The notes under the pieces were generated by a model. That model did not search any database. It was given only the letters and a program-made list of their open reading frames with translations, and had not been told where the DNA came from. DNA of 64,000 bases from Pandoraea apista (GTDB lineage: Bacteria > Pseudomonadota > Gammaproteobacteria > Burkholderiales > Burkholderiaceae): NCBI RefSeq assembly GCF_001465595.2, contig NZ_CP013481.2, positions 4,898,001-4,962,000 of the forward strand. The letters are read 5' to 3'. Position 1 is the first letter of the stretch, and each line of letters opens with the position of its first letter. The position numbers and the translations under genes were made by a program. Below are positions 8,176 through 16,346 of the stretch, in pieces.

Positions 8176-10665
8176 TCAGGCCTTTACCCGCTCGCCCTTC
8201 GGGTCATACAACGCGCGGAGTTGCACCCGGGCGTCGAGCAACTCGCCGGCGAGATCGACCTGATACCGGCCGGTTTCCACATACTCGGCGGACACCGCGC
8301 CATCCGGGTTCGTCAGAAACGCCAGCGCGACGGGCGCGTCGACCGTGTGCCCATACGCTGCGGAGGAAATGAAGCCGGCCGGTTGGCCATTGCGCAGCAC
8401 CGCCTCGCCGCCCCACAACATCTTGTCGCTCGCGCCGTCGAGCGCCACGCTCACCAGCCTGCGGCGCACCCCCTTCGATCTGGCCTGCTCCACGGCCGTT
8501 CGGCCGGTGAAGGGTGTGTCGTTCGCCAGTTTGCACGCGAAGGTGAGACCGGCCTCCACCGGATTCGTGTCCGGCGTCAGTTCCCGTCCCCACGCGCGAT
8601 AGCCCTTCTCAATGCGCAACGAATCGATCGCGTAGTAGCCCGCGTCTTTTAACCCGAACGCTGCGCCCGCCGCGTGCAACGTCTCGTAGACGCCCACCGC
8701 GAATTCGACGGGCACATACAGTTCCCAGCCCAATTCACCCACGTAGGTCAGGCGCGTCGCCCGCACCGTCGCGTAGCCGAGATCGATCTCACGGCTGGTA
8801 CCGAAGGGGAACGCTTCGTTCGAGAAGTCCGCTTTGGACACTTGTTGCAGCAACGCCCGCGACTTCGGCCCCATCAGCGCCAGCACCGCGTACTGCCCGG
8901 TGACGTCGACCACCGTGCAGCGCGGATCGTCGGGCAGCGTCGCGATGCGGCGCTCCAGATAATCCATGTCGCGCGTGGTTTGTGCGGAGCCGGTGACCAT
9001 CAGGTACTGGTCGGGGGCAAGACGTGTGAGCGTGAAGTCAGACTCGTAACCGCCGCGCTCGTTAAGCATGCCGGTATAGACGGTGCGTCCCGGCGGCACG
9101 GCAACGTCGTTGGTGCACAGCGACTGCAATACGCGCTCGGCGTCGCGCCCCTTGATGAGCAGCTTCGAGAACGAGCTCATGTCGAAAAGTGCCACCGCGT
9201 CGCGGCAGGCGCGATGCTCCCCGGCACTCCACGCGTGCCAGTTCTGCTGGCCGAAGCTGTACTCGATCTGCGCTTGCTCGGGCGACGGCGCGAAGAAGTT
9301 CGGCCGCTCCCAGCCCATCTTGCTGCCGAAGCATGCGCCTTTGGCGAGTAACGTTGCGTACAGCGGCGAACGGCGGAACGGGCGCGCCGTCTCCAGTTCG
9401 CGATTGGGCCACGGCATGGCGTAGTGCAGCCCAAGGGTCTCTTTCACGCGATCGTGCAGCCATGTGTCGTTGCCGTTGAATCCCGCGAAGCGGCGAATGT
9501 CGACAGGCCAGAGGTCCATCGTCGGCTCGCCCGCGACGATCCACTCGGCGAGCGCCATGCCGGCGCCGCCCGCCGAGGCAATGCCCATCGAGTTGAAGCC
9601 CGCGCCCACGTAGAAATTCCGCAACTCGGGGGCTTCGCCGAGAATGAAGTTGTTGTCCGGCGTGAACGACTCCGGGCCGTTGTAGAACTGCCTGACCTGC
9701 GCTGTTTCCAGCGCGGGCACCCGAATCAGCGCGTTCTCCATGAGAATCTCGAACTGATCCCAGTCATCGGGCAGCAATTGGAACTCGAAATTCTCGGGAA
9801 TACCATTCATGCCCCACGGCTTGGCGTTCGGCTCGAAGCCGCCCATCACCAGACCACCGACCTCTTCCTTGAAGTAGATGTAACCGTCCGGATCGCGCAT
9901 GACCGGCAGATCGGGATGCACGCCCGCAATTCGCTCCGTCACGATGTAGTAGTGCTCGGCCGAATGCAACGGCACGGTCACGCCACCCATGCGACCCACG
10001 GCTTTGGCCCACTGGCCTGCGCAGTTGACGACGATCTCGGCGTCGATGCGGCCGCTTTCACCGTGCTTGTTGCGCCACGACACGCCCGTCGCCGTGCGAA
10101 CGCCATTGGGCGATGCCGTATGAATCCCGGTGATGCACGTGTTCTCGGCAATGCGCACACCCCGGCTGCGCGCGCCACGGGCAAGTGCCTGTGTGAGGTC
10201 GGTTGGATTCGCCTTGCCGTCGCCCGGCAACCACACAGCGCCAACGAGATCGTCGGTACGCATTACCGGCCAGAGTTCTCCCGCTTCGCGCGGCGAGATC
10301 ACATCGCATTGCACCCCATAGGCGCGCGCCACGGCAGCCGTGCGCCTGAGTTGGGTCATGCGCTCATGCGTGCGCGCCACCGACAGCGACCCGCATTGCT
10401 TCCAGCCCGTGCCAAGCCCGGTTTCCGCTTCGAGTTCGCTGTAGAGCTTCGTCGAATAACGAATCAGCTTCGTCATGCTCTCCTGCGAGCGCAACTGGCC
10501 CACGAGCCCCGCCGCGTGCCAGGTGGTGCCACACGACAACTGCCCCTGCTCCAGCAGAACAACGTCTGTCCAGCCCAGCTTGGCAAGGTGATAGGCGACG
10601 GAACAACCGACGATGCCGCCGCCGACAATGACGACGCGGGCGTGAGTAGGCAAAGCTGAAGTCAT
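8176..10665 (-). CDS. FAD-dependent oxidoreductase fused to a GcvT aminomethyltransferase domain (sarcosine/dimethylglycine dehydrogenase type)
   Basis: 829 residues. Order: DAO-type FAD domain (~10-370, with the dinucleotide motif VVIVGGGIVGCSVAYHL), FAD-oxidoreductase central domain (~372-430), GcvT folate-binding domain (~440-710) and GcvT C-terminal barrel (~720-815). GTTWHAAGL carries His50 at the position of the covalent FAD histidine in dimethylglycine dehydrogenase and oxidase. The family oxidatively N-demethylates sarcosine, dimethylglycine or similar methylamines and passes the methyl carbon to tetrahydrofolate. The exact substrate is not readable. It is monocistronic or leads the leftward Nudix-purU set; 211 bases separate it from the Nudix gene. 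A TTTGC-N8-GCAAA dyad lies ~100 bases upstream. Confidence 0.88.
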   Translation of the reverse strand: MTSALPTHARVVIVGGGIVGCSVAYHLAKLGWTDVVLLEQGQLSCGTTWHAAGLVGQLRSQESMTKLIRYSTKLYSELEAETGLGTGWKQCGSLSVARTHERMTQLRRTAAVARAYGVQCDVISPREAGELWPVMRTDDLVGAVWLPGDGKANPTDLTQALARGARSRGVRIAENTCITGIHTASPNGVRTATGVSWRNKHGESGRIDAEIVVNCAGQWAKAVGRMGGVTVPLHSAEHYYIVTERIAGVHPDLPVMRDPDGYIYFKEEVGGLVMGGFEPNAKPWGMNGIPENFEFQLLPDDWDQFEILMENALIRVPALETAQVRQFYNGPESFTPDNNFILGEAPELRNFYVGAGFNSMGIASAGGAGMALAEWIVAGEPTMDLWPVDIRRFAGFNGNDTWLHDRVKETLGLHYAMPWPNRELETARPFRRSPLYATLLAKGACFGSKMGWERPNFFAPSPEQAQIEYSFGQQNWHAWSAGEHRACRDAVALFDMSSFSKLLIKGRDAERVLQSLCTNDVAVPPGRTVYTGMLNERGGYESDFTLTRLAPDQYLMVTGSAQTTRDMDYLERRIATLPDDPRCTVVDVTGQYAVLALMGPKSRALLQQVSKADFSNEAFPFGTSREIDLGYATVRATRLTYVGELGWELYVPVEFAVGVYETLHAAGAAFGLKDAGYYAIDSLRIEKGYRAWGRELTPDTNPVEAGLTFACKLANDTPFTGRTAVEQARSKGVRRRLVSVALDGASDKMLWGGEAVLRNGQPAGFISSAAYGHTVDAPVALAFLTNPDGAVSAEYVETGRYQVDLAGELLDARVQLRALYDPKGERVKA

Positions 10666-10763
10666 GAAGGGCTCCCCAATGAGCCCGGGCCGATGTCGAT
10701 GACGACGCTATGCCCGGGCGATGCCGTGTGCGATGACGTGAAGATTACGCAAAGCGCGTCACA

Positions 10764-10781
10764 TTTGCAATAATTCGCAAA
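10764..10781. promoter_or_regulatory. Dyad TTTGC-N8-GCAAA upstream of the FAD/GcvT gene
   Basis: Perfect 5-bp arms at 10764-10768 and 10777-10781 lie in the AT-richer 215-base gap upstream of the gene starting at 10665. The spacing suits a dimeric activator or repressor, for example a LysR-type or GlxA-like protein. No regulator gene is adjacent. Confidence 0.35.
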
Positions 10782-10881
10782 ATAACGACACACATTGCAA
10801 CATTCACATCGTCGTCACATGGCTGGCCTCTTCGGTACTCCCTGCTATCCCGGCGTGAAGCGGCCGGCTTCCGCAAGCCAG

Positions 10882-11442
10882 TCAGTCCCGTCCCTGCGCC
10901 GTCAGCAATTCGGAGAGACGATGCCCCGCATGGGTCAGCGCGCCGTCGTTGGCAATCACGGAGAGGGGAATGCCGTCAGGAGGTGTCCACTCCACTTGAT
11001 GAGCGACGCGTCTGTCGAGCGCGTCGCCTGTTTCACGGCCGCGGCGGGCAAGACGTTGGGCACGCACCGCCGGATCGACCCGGATCTCGACCAGATGCAG
11101 CCGTTCACCGTAGCGCTGCACGGCCTGAGCCAGAAACGCGCGCGACCCGTTGATGACGACATTCGCGCCTGCCGCCATCCAGGCATCGATCTCGATACCG
11201 ATGCCGTACCGACAGTCGTGACTTGTCCAGTCCAGCGCGAAGCAGCCCAGCGCGTGCCGCATCTCGAATTCGGCATGCGAAAGCGCGACGTGATTCTCCC
11301 CCTCGGAAGGCGGTCGCGTGATGTAGCGATGGGCGAAAAGCACCGGCGATGCCGTGCCGATTCGCTCGCGGGCGTATGCCAGCAACGAGTCCTTGCCCGC
11401 CCCCGAGGGCCCCATCACGTAAAAGAGGCGCGCGTGATTCAT
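10882..11442 (-). CDS. phnN: Ribose 1,5-bisphosphate phosphokinase
   Basis: 186 residues, as in other PhnN proteins. It phosphorylates ribose 1,5-bisphosphate to PRPP, the last step that recovers the ribose carrier of the C-P lyase pathway. It has a guanylate-kinase-like fold with P-loop GPSGAGKDS (residues ~11-19) and a TRP region (YITRPPSEGENH) for substrate. Its start overlaps the end of the DUF1045 gene by four bases, so the two are translationally coupled in the leftward phnF operon. The last gene of that operon is this one. Confidence 0.93.
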   Translation of the reverse strand: MNHARLFYVMGPSGAGKDSLLAYARERIGTASPVLFAHRYITRPPSEGENHVALSHAEFEMRHALGCFALDWTSHDCRYGIGIEIDAWMAAGANVVINGSRAFLAQAVQRYGERLHLVEIRVDPAVRAQRLARRGRETGDALDRRVAHQVEWTPPDGIPLSVIANDGALTHAGHRLSELLTAQGRD

Positions 11443-12188
11443 GCGGCCTCCCCGAAGGCGAAGCGTTCATGCAACCAGAACGGCGCACCGGGCGACGGTT
11501 GCACGAAGAGCGCCAGACTATCGACGCGCAGGGCACCCAGCGCCTGCACGCGAGGCTGCCACCAGTCGGTGATCGCGGCGGCGTCGTTCGCCTCCACGCG
11601 ATCGGACAGCGTGACATGAAAACGAAATTCGTCGAGCACGTACGGATATCCCCACTGGGCGAGCAACTCGCGTTGGCGTGACGATAGCGGTTGCGCGTGA
11701 CGTTTGGCCAATTCGGCTTGTGTCGGCAATGCGCGCAGAACGTCGAACGCCCGCACGCAATCGGCGGCAAGGGCGTTCACCGCTTTCTCTCCTACAGATC
11801 CCTGCATGGGCCGCAGCGCAACGAAGCCCGGCCGTTTGCCGTTATCGGTATCGACGACATCGGTATGTACCGCAAGATCGAACGGCGCATGACGTGCCGC
11901 GACTGCCGCCGCGATACCGGACAGATCGCCGGGCCGGGCCTGCGGCGCGAGACGCATCGGCGCCTTGAGCGTGGCATGTAGTCCGTAGCGCCGCGGATCG
12001 GTCGTGACGTCGTGCAACGAACGTGACAACCCCGGCACTTGCGGCGCATTGAGACAGCGACCGGTCATGGCATCGCGCCCGAGCCAGCGGCTGCCTTCGT
12101 TCCACCAGCAAGAGCCTGCGGGTGGCGCATAGTAGATCGCGAAGCGCGCCACCGACAGATCGAGCGCGAGTTGCTGCGCGCCGGTCAT
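11439..12188 (-). CDS. DUF1045 protein of C-P lyase operons, 2H-phosphoesterase-like
   Basis: 249 residues. This is the phosphonate-operon-linked DUF1045 family. Two H-x-[TS]-hydrophobic motifs are visible, GLHATLKAP near residue 65 and RFHVTLSD near residue 190. They mark the 2H phosphoesterase fold, whose members open cyclic nucleotide or ribose phosphates. It overlaps phnF upstream and phnN downstream by four bases each. The C-P lyase pathway makes 5-phosphoribosyl 1,2-cyclic phosphate, normally opened by PhnP, and no phnP is present in the window. Replacement of PhnP is therefore a reasonable inference but is not shown by sequence alone. Confidence 0.87.
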   Translation of the reverse strand: MTGAQQLALDLSVARFAIYYAPPAGSCWWNEGSRWLGRDAMTGRCLNAPQVPGLSRSLHDVTTDPRRYGLHATLKAPMRLAPQARPGDLSGIAAAVAARHAPFDLAVHTDVVDTDNGKRPGFVALRPMQGSVGEKAVNALAADCVRAFDVLRALPTQAELAKRHAQPLSSRQRELLAQWGYPYVLDEFRFHVTLSDRVEANDAAAITDWWQPRVQALGALRVDSLALFVQPSPGAPFWLHERFAFGEAA

Positions 12189-12946
12189 GCCGTCTCTCCC
12201 TGCACCACGAGTTGCATGCGATCGGCCGGGAAATAGGCAATACCGTATTTGACCGGCTTGCCCGCTTCGTCGACGTCGCTACTCTCCACGCTCAGCACCG
12301 GTTGCTGACGATTGATGCCGAGATGCCGAGCGATTTCGGCGTCGGGCAATCGTGCGCCGATACGGCTTTCCCGACGCGTGTAGTCCGTCACGCCAAAGCT
12401 CGCCAGCGCGGCACTGATCGACGCGTGCTGCGCGAAGACCTCCGGGAACTCGGGAAAGCGCGCCGCCGGGAACCAGTTCTCGCTGTACGCGAGCGGCAGC
12501 TCGATGCCCTGCGCGTCGAGACTGCGACGCGTGAGTTCCACGCGATACACCGGCGCGCCCACGCGAATCTCGAGCGCATGGGCCACGTTCGCCTCGGCCT
12601 TTACCTTTTGCGCCGAGAGGATCTGCTGCGCCGTCTTGAGGTTGTGCTGAGAGAGATTTTCGGTAAAGCGCGTGCGGCGTCCGATCACGTAGCCAATGGC
12701 GCCCGCCTGCACGAACGTGCCGCGGCCGTGCTCGACATTCACGAGCCCCTGCTCCGAGAGTCCGAGGATCGCGCGGCGCACCGTATGACGGTTGACACCA
12801 AAGCGCTGCGCAAGATCGGTCTCGCTCGGCAAACGGTCGTCGGGCAGCCCTTCGCCATAACGGCGCTCACCGATTTCCTTAGCGAGAATCTGTGCGATCT
12901 GCCGCCAGACGGCGACACCGCCGCCACGTTCGAGTTGTGCTGTCAT
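12185..12946 (-). CDS. phnF: Phosphonate operon transcriptional regulator, GntR family (HutC subfamily)
   Basis: 253 residues from the ATG at 12946; the frame is open to an ATG at 12994 (16 residues more). The internal start MTAQLERGGGVAVWRQI matches the usual PhnF N terminus and is preferred, though neither start has a good ribosome site. Residues ~15-75 are a winged helix with PSETDLAQRFGVNRHTVRRAI. The C-terminal half is a UTRA ligand-binding domain (TRFTENLSQ, YRVELTRRSLD). It presumably represses phnG-M and itself until a phosphonate-derived ligand binds. It heads phnF-DUF1045-phnN and is divergent from phnG; a dyad in the shared gap is the likely operator. Confidence 0.92.
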   Translation of the reverse strand: MTAQLERGGGVAVWRQIAQILAKEIGERRYGEGLPDDRLPSETDLAQRFGVNRHTVRRAILGLSEQGLVNVEHGRGTFVQAGAIGYVIGRRTRFTENLSQHNLKTAQQILSAQKVKAEANVAHALEIRVGAPVYRVELTRRSLDAQGIELPLAYSENWFPAARFPEFPEVFAQHASISAALASFGVTDYTRRESRIGARLPDAEIARHLGINRQQPVLSVESSDVDEAGKPVKYGIAYFPADRMQLVVQGETA

Positions 12947-13019
12947 CAAATTGACACCCGGCAAAGTTGTAATGAGGACGCGTGCTTTACCCATTCAACG
13001 TCATTGCGATCATACACAC

Positions 13020-13035
13020 GTCTATACGACTAGAC
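13020..13035. promoter_or_regulatory. Candidate PhnF operator between phnF and phnG
   Basis: A perfect inverted repeat GTCTA-N6-TAGAC (13020-13024 and 13031-13035) lies in the short gap between the divergent genes and ends four bases before the phnG ATG. GntR/HutC regulators bind short dyads of this kind; the GTCTA arm resembles published PhnF sites (GTCTATAC-like). The assignment comes from position and symmetry only. Confidence 0.6.
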
Positions 13036-13039
13036 AATC

Positions 13040-13522
13040 ATGCCAAACACATCTTCCAACACTTCGCGGGATGAGGACAACGCTGCCCCGCCCGAACGCG
13101 CGCGATGGCTTGCGCTGCTTGCCCGCGCCACGCGCAAGGAGCTTGACGACGCCATCGCCCACTGCCCGGACGCCCCTGAGTTTGTCTGGCTGCGCGCGCC
13201 GCAAACCGGACTGGTGCTGGTGCAGGGTCGTGTCGGCGGCAGTGGCGATCGCTTCAACCTCGGCGAGACAACCGTGACACGTTGCACGCTGCGTCAGCAC
13301 GACGGCGTGGTGGGCACGGGTTACGTGCTGGGACGCGACGCCGAACGCGCCGCGCGCGTGGCGCGTCTCGACGCACTCATGCAAATGCCGCATCACCGCA
13401 ACGCGCTCGCCACCGGCCCGCTCACCGCGATTGCCGGACGTCTGGCGGCCACCGCCGCGCGGAACGAGGCCGATACGGCCGCGAGCCGCGTCGAGTTCTT
13501 CACCATGGTCCGGGAGGCCTGA
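13040..13522 (+). CDS. phnG: C-P lyase system protein PhnG
   Basis: 160 residues, typical. PhnG is a subunit of the PhnGHIJ core and, with PhnH, PhnI and PhnL, helps attach phosphonate to the C1' of ribose by displacing adenine from ATP. ERARWLALLARA near the N terminus and FNLGETTVTRC, TGYVLGRD and a C-terminal VEFFTMVR are characteristic. No Shine-Dalgarno sequence precedes ATG 13040, because the operator dyad occupies that place. No later Met offers an alternative start. It is the first gene of the rightward operon; the phnH ATG follows its stop codon directly. Confidence 0.93.
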   Translation: MPNTSSNTSRDEDNAAPPERARWLALLARATRKELDDAIAHCPDAPEFVWLRAPQTGLVLVQGRVGGSGDRFNLGETTVTRCTLRQHDGVVGTGYVLGRDAERAARVARLDALMQMPHHRNALATGPLTAIAGRLAATAARNEADTAASRVEFFTMVREA

Positions 13523-14155
13523 ATGTTGATGGCATCGATGCCTGACTGGTCGCAACTGCAGCCCGGTTTTGCCGATCCGGTTCACGACGCACAGGGCGTG
13601 TTCCGTGCGGTGCTCGACGCGCTGGCACGGCCCGGTCGTCTGCGCAGTGTCGGCAGCCGGCTCGCGCCGAGCGCGGAAGCGAGCATTGCGGCGCGCGCCA
13701 CATTGCTCGCACTGGCCGACGCGACCACCTCCGTCTGGCTGCAATTTCCGCTGCCCGAGGTCGCCAGCGCACTGCGCTTTCATACCGGCGCTCCGCTGCT
13801 TGGCGGCGAGACGGATCTCGCGACGGCGCAATTCGCGTTGCTCACCGATCCAACGTGCTGCCCGGCGCTGGAGCGATTCGCGTTCGGCACGGCCGAATCA
13901 CCCGAACACAGCGCCACGCTGATTGTCGATGTGCCCGCGCTGGCCACGGGTCACACCGGCGCGGGCTTGCATTTGCGCCTGCGCGGTCCCGGCATTGCCA
14001 CGCATGCCGACGTGACCGTCGGCGGGATCGACACCGTTTTCTGGCAGTCGCGCGCGGCACTTGCACCGCGCTTTCCCGCCGGGCTCGACCTGTTGATCGC
14101 CAACGGCGACACGGTGCTCGGCCTGCCGCGCACCACGCATGTGGAGGTTTGCTGA
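13523..14155 (+). CDS. phnH: C-P lyase system protein PhnH
   Basis: 210 residues, close to E. coli PhnH (194). It is a structural subunit of the C-P lyase core complex with a PLP-transferase-like fold but no cofactor. LQPGFADPVHDAQGVFRAVLDALARPG near the N terminus and the C-terminal PRTTHVEV are family hallmarks. ATG 13523 directly follows the phnG stop; a second ATG lies two codons on. Its stop codon overlaps the phnI start by one base, indicating tight coupling. Confidence 0.93.
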   Translation: MLMASMPDWSQLQPGFADPVHDAQGVFRAVLDALARPGRLRSVGSRLAPSAEASIAARATLLALADATTSVWLQFPLPEVASALRFHTGAPLLGGETDLATAQFALLTDPTCCPALERFAFGTAESPEHSATLIVDVPALATGHTGAGLHLRLRGPGIATHADVTVGGIDTVFWQSRAALAPRFPAGLDLLIANGDTVLGLPRTTHVEVC

Positions 14156-15432
14156 TGTACGTCGCAGTCAAAGGTGGCGAGCGCGCCATCGAACAATCGT
14201 GGGATCTGCTCGCCAAAGCGCGCCGCGGCAATCCCGAAGTGCCGGCGCTGAGCGTCACGCAAATTCGCGAGCAGATGCGTCTGGCCGTTTCGCGCGTCAT
14301 GAGTGAAGGCGCGCTGTATGACGAGACGCTCGCGGCGCTGGCGATCAAACAGGCGGCCGGCGATCTCGTCGAAGCGATTTTCCTGCTGCGCGCCTATCGC
14401 ACGACGTTACCGCGTCTGGGCACGACCCGGCCTATCGATACGGCGTCGATGCGCCTGTCGCGGCGAATTTCCGCCACATTCAAGGACGTGCCGGGCGGTC
14501 AGGTGCTGGGCGCCACGTACGACTACACGCAACGGCTACTCGACTTCGCGTTGCTCGCGGAAGGCGAAATGCATGGGCAGGACGGCCGCGCACCATTGCC
14601 CGGCGAAGCTGGCCACGTCGCCGACGCCGCAAGCGTCGATCCAGCCGCTGCCCAGGCCGACACCATCACGGGAAACACGGTGCGCGCCGAATCGCACGAC
14701 AACGCAGCAAACGGCTATGCCGCGATTCCGCCGCTGCCGCCCGTCGACACCACACCGCGCGTGACCGACATTCTGGGGCGAGACGGTCTGCTCGAACCGC
14801 TGCGCGCCGACGGCACCGACCCCGAGCCGCACGACCTCGTGCACGCCCCCCTCTTCACACCCGCGTCGCGCACCGCGCGTTTGCAGAACCTCGCACGCGG
14901 CGACGAAGGCTTCCTGCTCGCCCTCGGCTACTCCACGCAGCGTGGCTATGGCAACGATCACCCGTTCGCCGGCGAGATCCGCATCGGGCATGTCGCCGTG
15001 GAGATCGTGCCGGAAGAACTGGGCTTCGCCATCGACATTGGCGAGATCGCCGTGACGGAGTGCCAGATGGTCACACAGTTCGGCGGCAATCAGAATATGC
15101 CGCCGCAGTTCACGCAGGGCTACGGTCTCGCGTTCGGCCACAACGAGCGCAAGGCAATGGCGATGTCGCTGGTCGATCGCGCGCTGCGCACGCAGGAACT
15201 GGGCGACACCGCCACCTCGCCCGCCCAGCAGCAGGAATTCGTGCTCTATCACAGCGATAACGTCGAAGCGTCCGGCTTCGTTCAGCACTTGAAGCTGCCG
15301 CATTACGTCGACTTTCAAGCCGAATTGGAACTGGTGCGACGTCTGCGCGCCGAGCACGCCACGAAATACGGAACGCAGGCCGCTGGCGAGAACGCCACCC
15401 CTGCCGTTCAGAACACTCAGGAGGCCGCATGA
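14155..15432 (+). CDS. phnI: C-P lyase system protein PhnI
   Basis: 425 residues against about 354 in E. coli. PhnI is the nucleosidase subunit of the core: with PhnG, PhnH and PhnL it makes the phosphonate-ribosyl triphosphate. The start MYVAVKGGERAI and GEIRIGHVAVEIVPEELGF, TECQMVTQF and YHSDNVEASGFVQHLKLPHYVDFQAEL are characteristic. Between LLDFALLAEGEM (~138) and PRVTDILGRDGLLEP (~201) lies ~60 residues of Ala/Asp/Pro-rich low-complexity sequence that accounts for the extra length. The frame is open throughout and coupled at both ends, so this is an insertion and not a frameshift. It overlaps phnJ by four bases. Confidence 0.93.
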   Translation: MYVAVKGGERAIEQSWDLLAKARRGNPEVPALSVTQIREQMRLAVSRVMSEGALYDETLAALAIKQAAGDLVEAIFLLRAYRTTLPRLGTTRPIDTASMRLSRRISATFKDVPGGQVLGATYDYTQRLLDFALLAEGEMHGQDGRAPLPGEAGHVADAASVDPAAAQADTITGNTVRAESHDNAANGYAAIPPLPPVDTTPRVTDILGRDGLLEPLRADGTDPEPHDLVHAPLFTPASRTARLQNLARGDEGFLLALGYSTQRGYGNDHPFAGEIRIGHVAVEIVPEELGFAIDIGEIAVTECQMVTQFGGNQNMPPQFTQGYGLAFGHNERKAMAMSLVDRALRTQELGDTATSPAQQQEFVLYHSDNVEASGFVQHLKLPHYVDFQAELELVRRLRAEHATKYGTQAAGENATPAVQNTQEAA

Positions 15433-16346
15433 GCGACGCCGCCGACATGCTCCACACGTCGCGCAACACCGCGCAAATCCCCTCGCCTGTGGCCAGCGAC
15501 GCCACCGTGGAGGGCTACAACTTCGCGTTTCTCGATGAACAGACCAAGCGCATGATTCGCCGCAGCCTGCTCAAGGCCGTGGCGATTCCTGGCTATCAGG
15601 TGCCGTTCGGCAGCCGCGAGATGCCGCTGCCTTATGGCTGGGGCACGGGCGGCATTCAGGTGAGCGCCGCCGTGATCGGCACCGGCGACACGCTCAAAGT
15701 CATCGACCAGGGCGCGGACGACACGACCAACGCCGTCAACATTCGCCGTTTCTTCGCACGCACGGCCGGCGTCGCCACGACAACGAAGACCTCGGACGCC
15801 ACGGTGATTCAGACCCGTCACCGCATTCCCGAAGCGGCGCTCCATGAGGGCCAGATCATGGTCTATCAGGTGCCGATGCCCGAACCGCTGTTCCGTCTCG
15901 AGCCCCGCATTGTCGAGTCGCGCAAGCTCCATGCGCTTGGCGAGTACGGCCTCATGCGCGTGCGTTTGTATGAGGACATTGTGAGGCACGGCGCCATCGC
16001 AACGACTTACGACTATCCGGTCATCGTGAACGGACGCTACCTCACGTCGCCCTCTCCGATTCCGAAATTCGACAACCCCAAGCTGCATATGAACCCGGCG
16101 CTGCAACTCTTCGGTGCGGGACGCGAGCGGCGTCTGTACGCGATTCCACCGTACACGCCGGTCGAGAGTCTCGACTTCGACGATCACCCGTTCGAGATCC
16201 AGAAGTGGGACGCGCATTGTGCGCTGTGCGGCGCGACCGAGAGTTTCCTCGACGAGGTCATTACCGATGACGCGGGCACCCGTATGTATGTGTGCTCGGA
16301 CAGCGATTACTGCGGCAGCCGCACGGCGGCGAAGGAGGTCGCATGA
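15429..16346 (+). CDS. phnJ: Carbon-phosphorus lyase catalytic subunit, radical SAM enzyme
   Basis: 305 residues. PhnJ breaks the C-P bond of 5-phosphoribosyl-1-phosphonate, releasing the alkane and the 1,2-cyclic ribose phosphate. The unusual C-terminal iron-sulfur motif Cys264-x2-Cys267-x21-Cys289 is intact, with an additional Cys295 matching the catalytic cysteine. The glycine-radical loop GTGGIQV lies near residue 73. All key residues are present, so the operon should be functional. It starts inside phnI (ATGA overlap) and ends inside phnK (ATGA overlap). Confidence 0.96.
   Translation: MSDAADMLHTSRNTAQIPSPVASDATVEGYNFAFLDEQTKRMIRRSLLKAVAIPGYQVPFGSREMPLPYGWGTGGIQVSAAVIGTGDTLKVIDQGADDTTNAVNIRRFFARTAGVATTTKTSDATVIQTRHRIPEAALHEGQIMVYQVPMPEPLFRLEPRIVESRKLHALGEYGLMRVRLYEDIVRHGAIATTYDYPVIVNGRYLTSPSPIPKFDNPKLHMNPALQLFGAGRERRLYAIPPYTPVESLDFDDHPFEIQKWDAHCALCGATESFLDEVITDDAGTRMYVCSDSDYCGSRTAAKEVA

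Noticed and set aside
12998..13016. Pho box in the phnF-phnG gap
   Set aside because: CGTCATTGCGATCATAC has one GTCAT unit, but the second unit lacks GTCA at the 11-base period.
14569..14749. Frameshift in phnI
   Set aside because: The extra segment looked odd, but the frame stays open, conserved blocks on both sides are in the same frame, and both gene ends are translationally coupled. It is an in-frame insertion.
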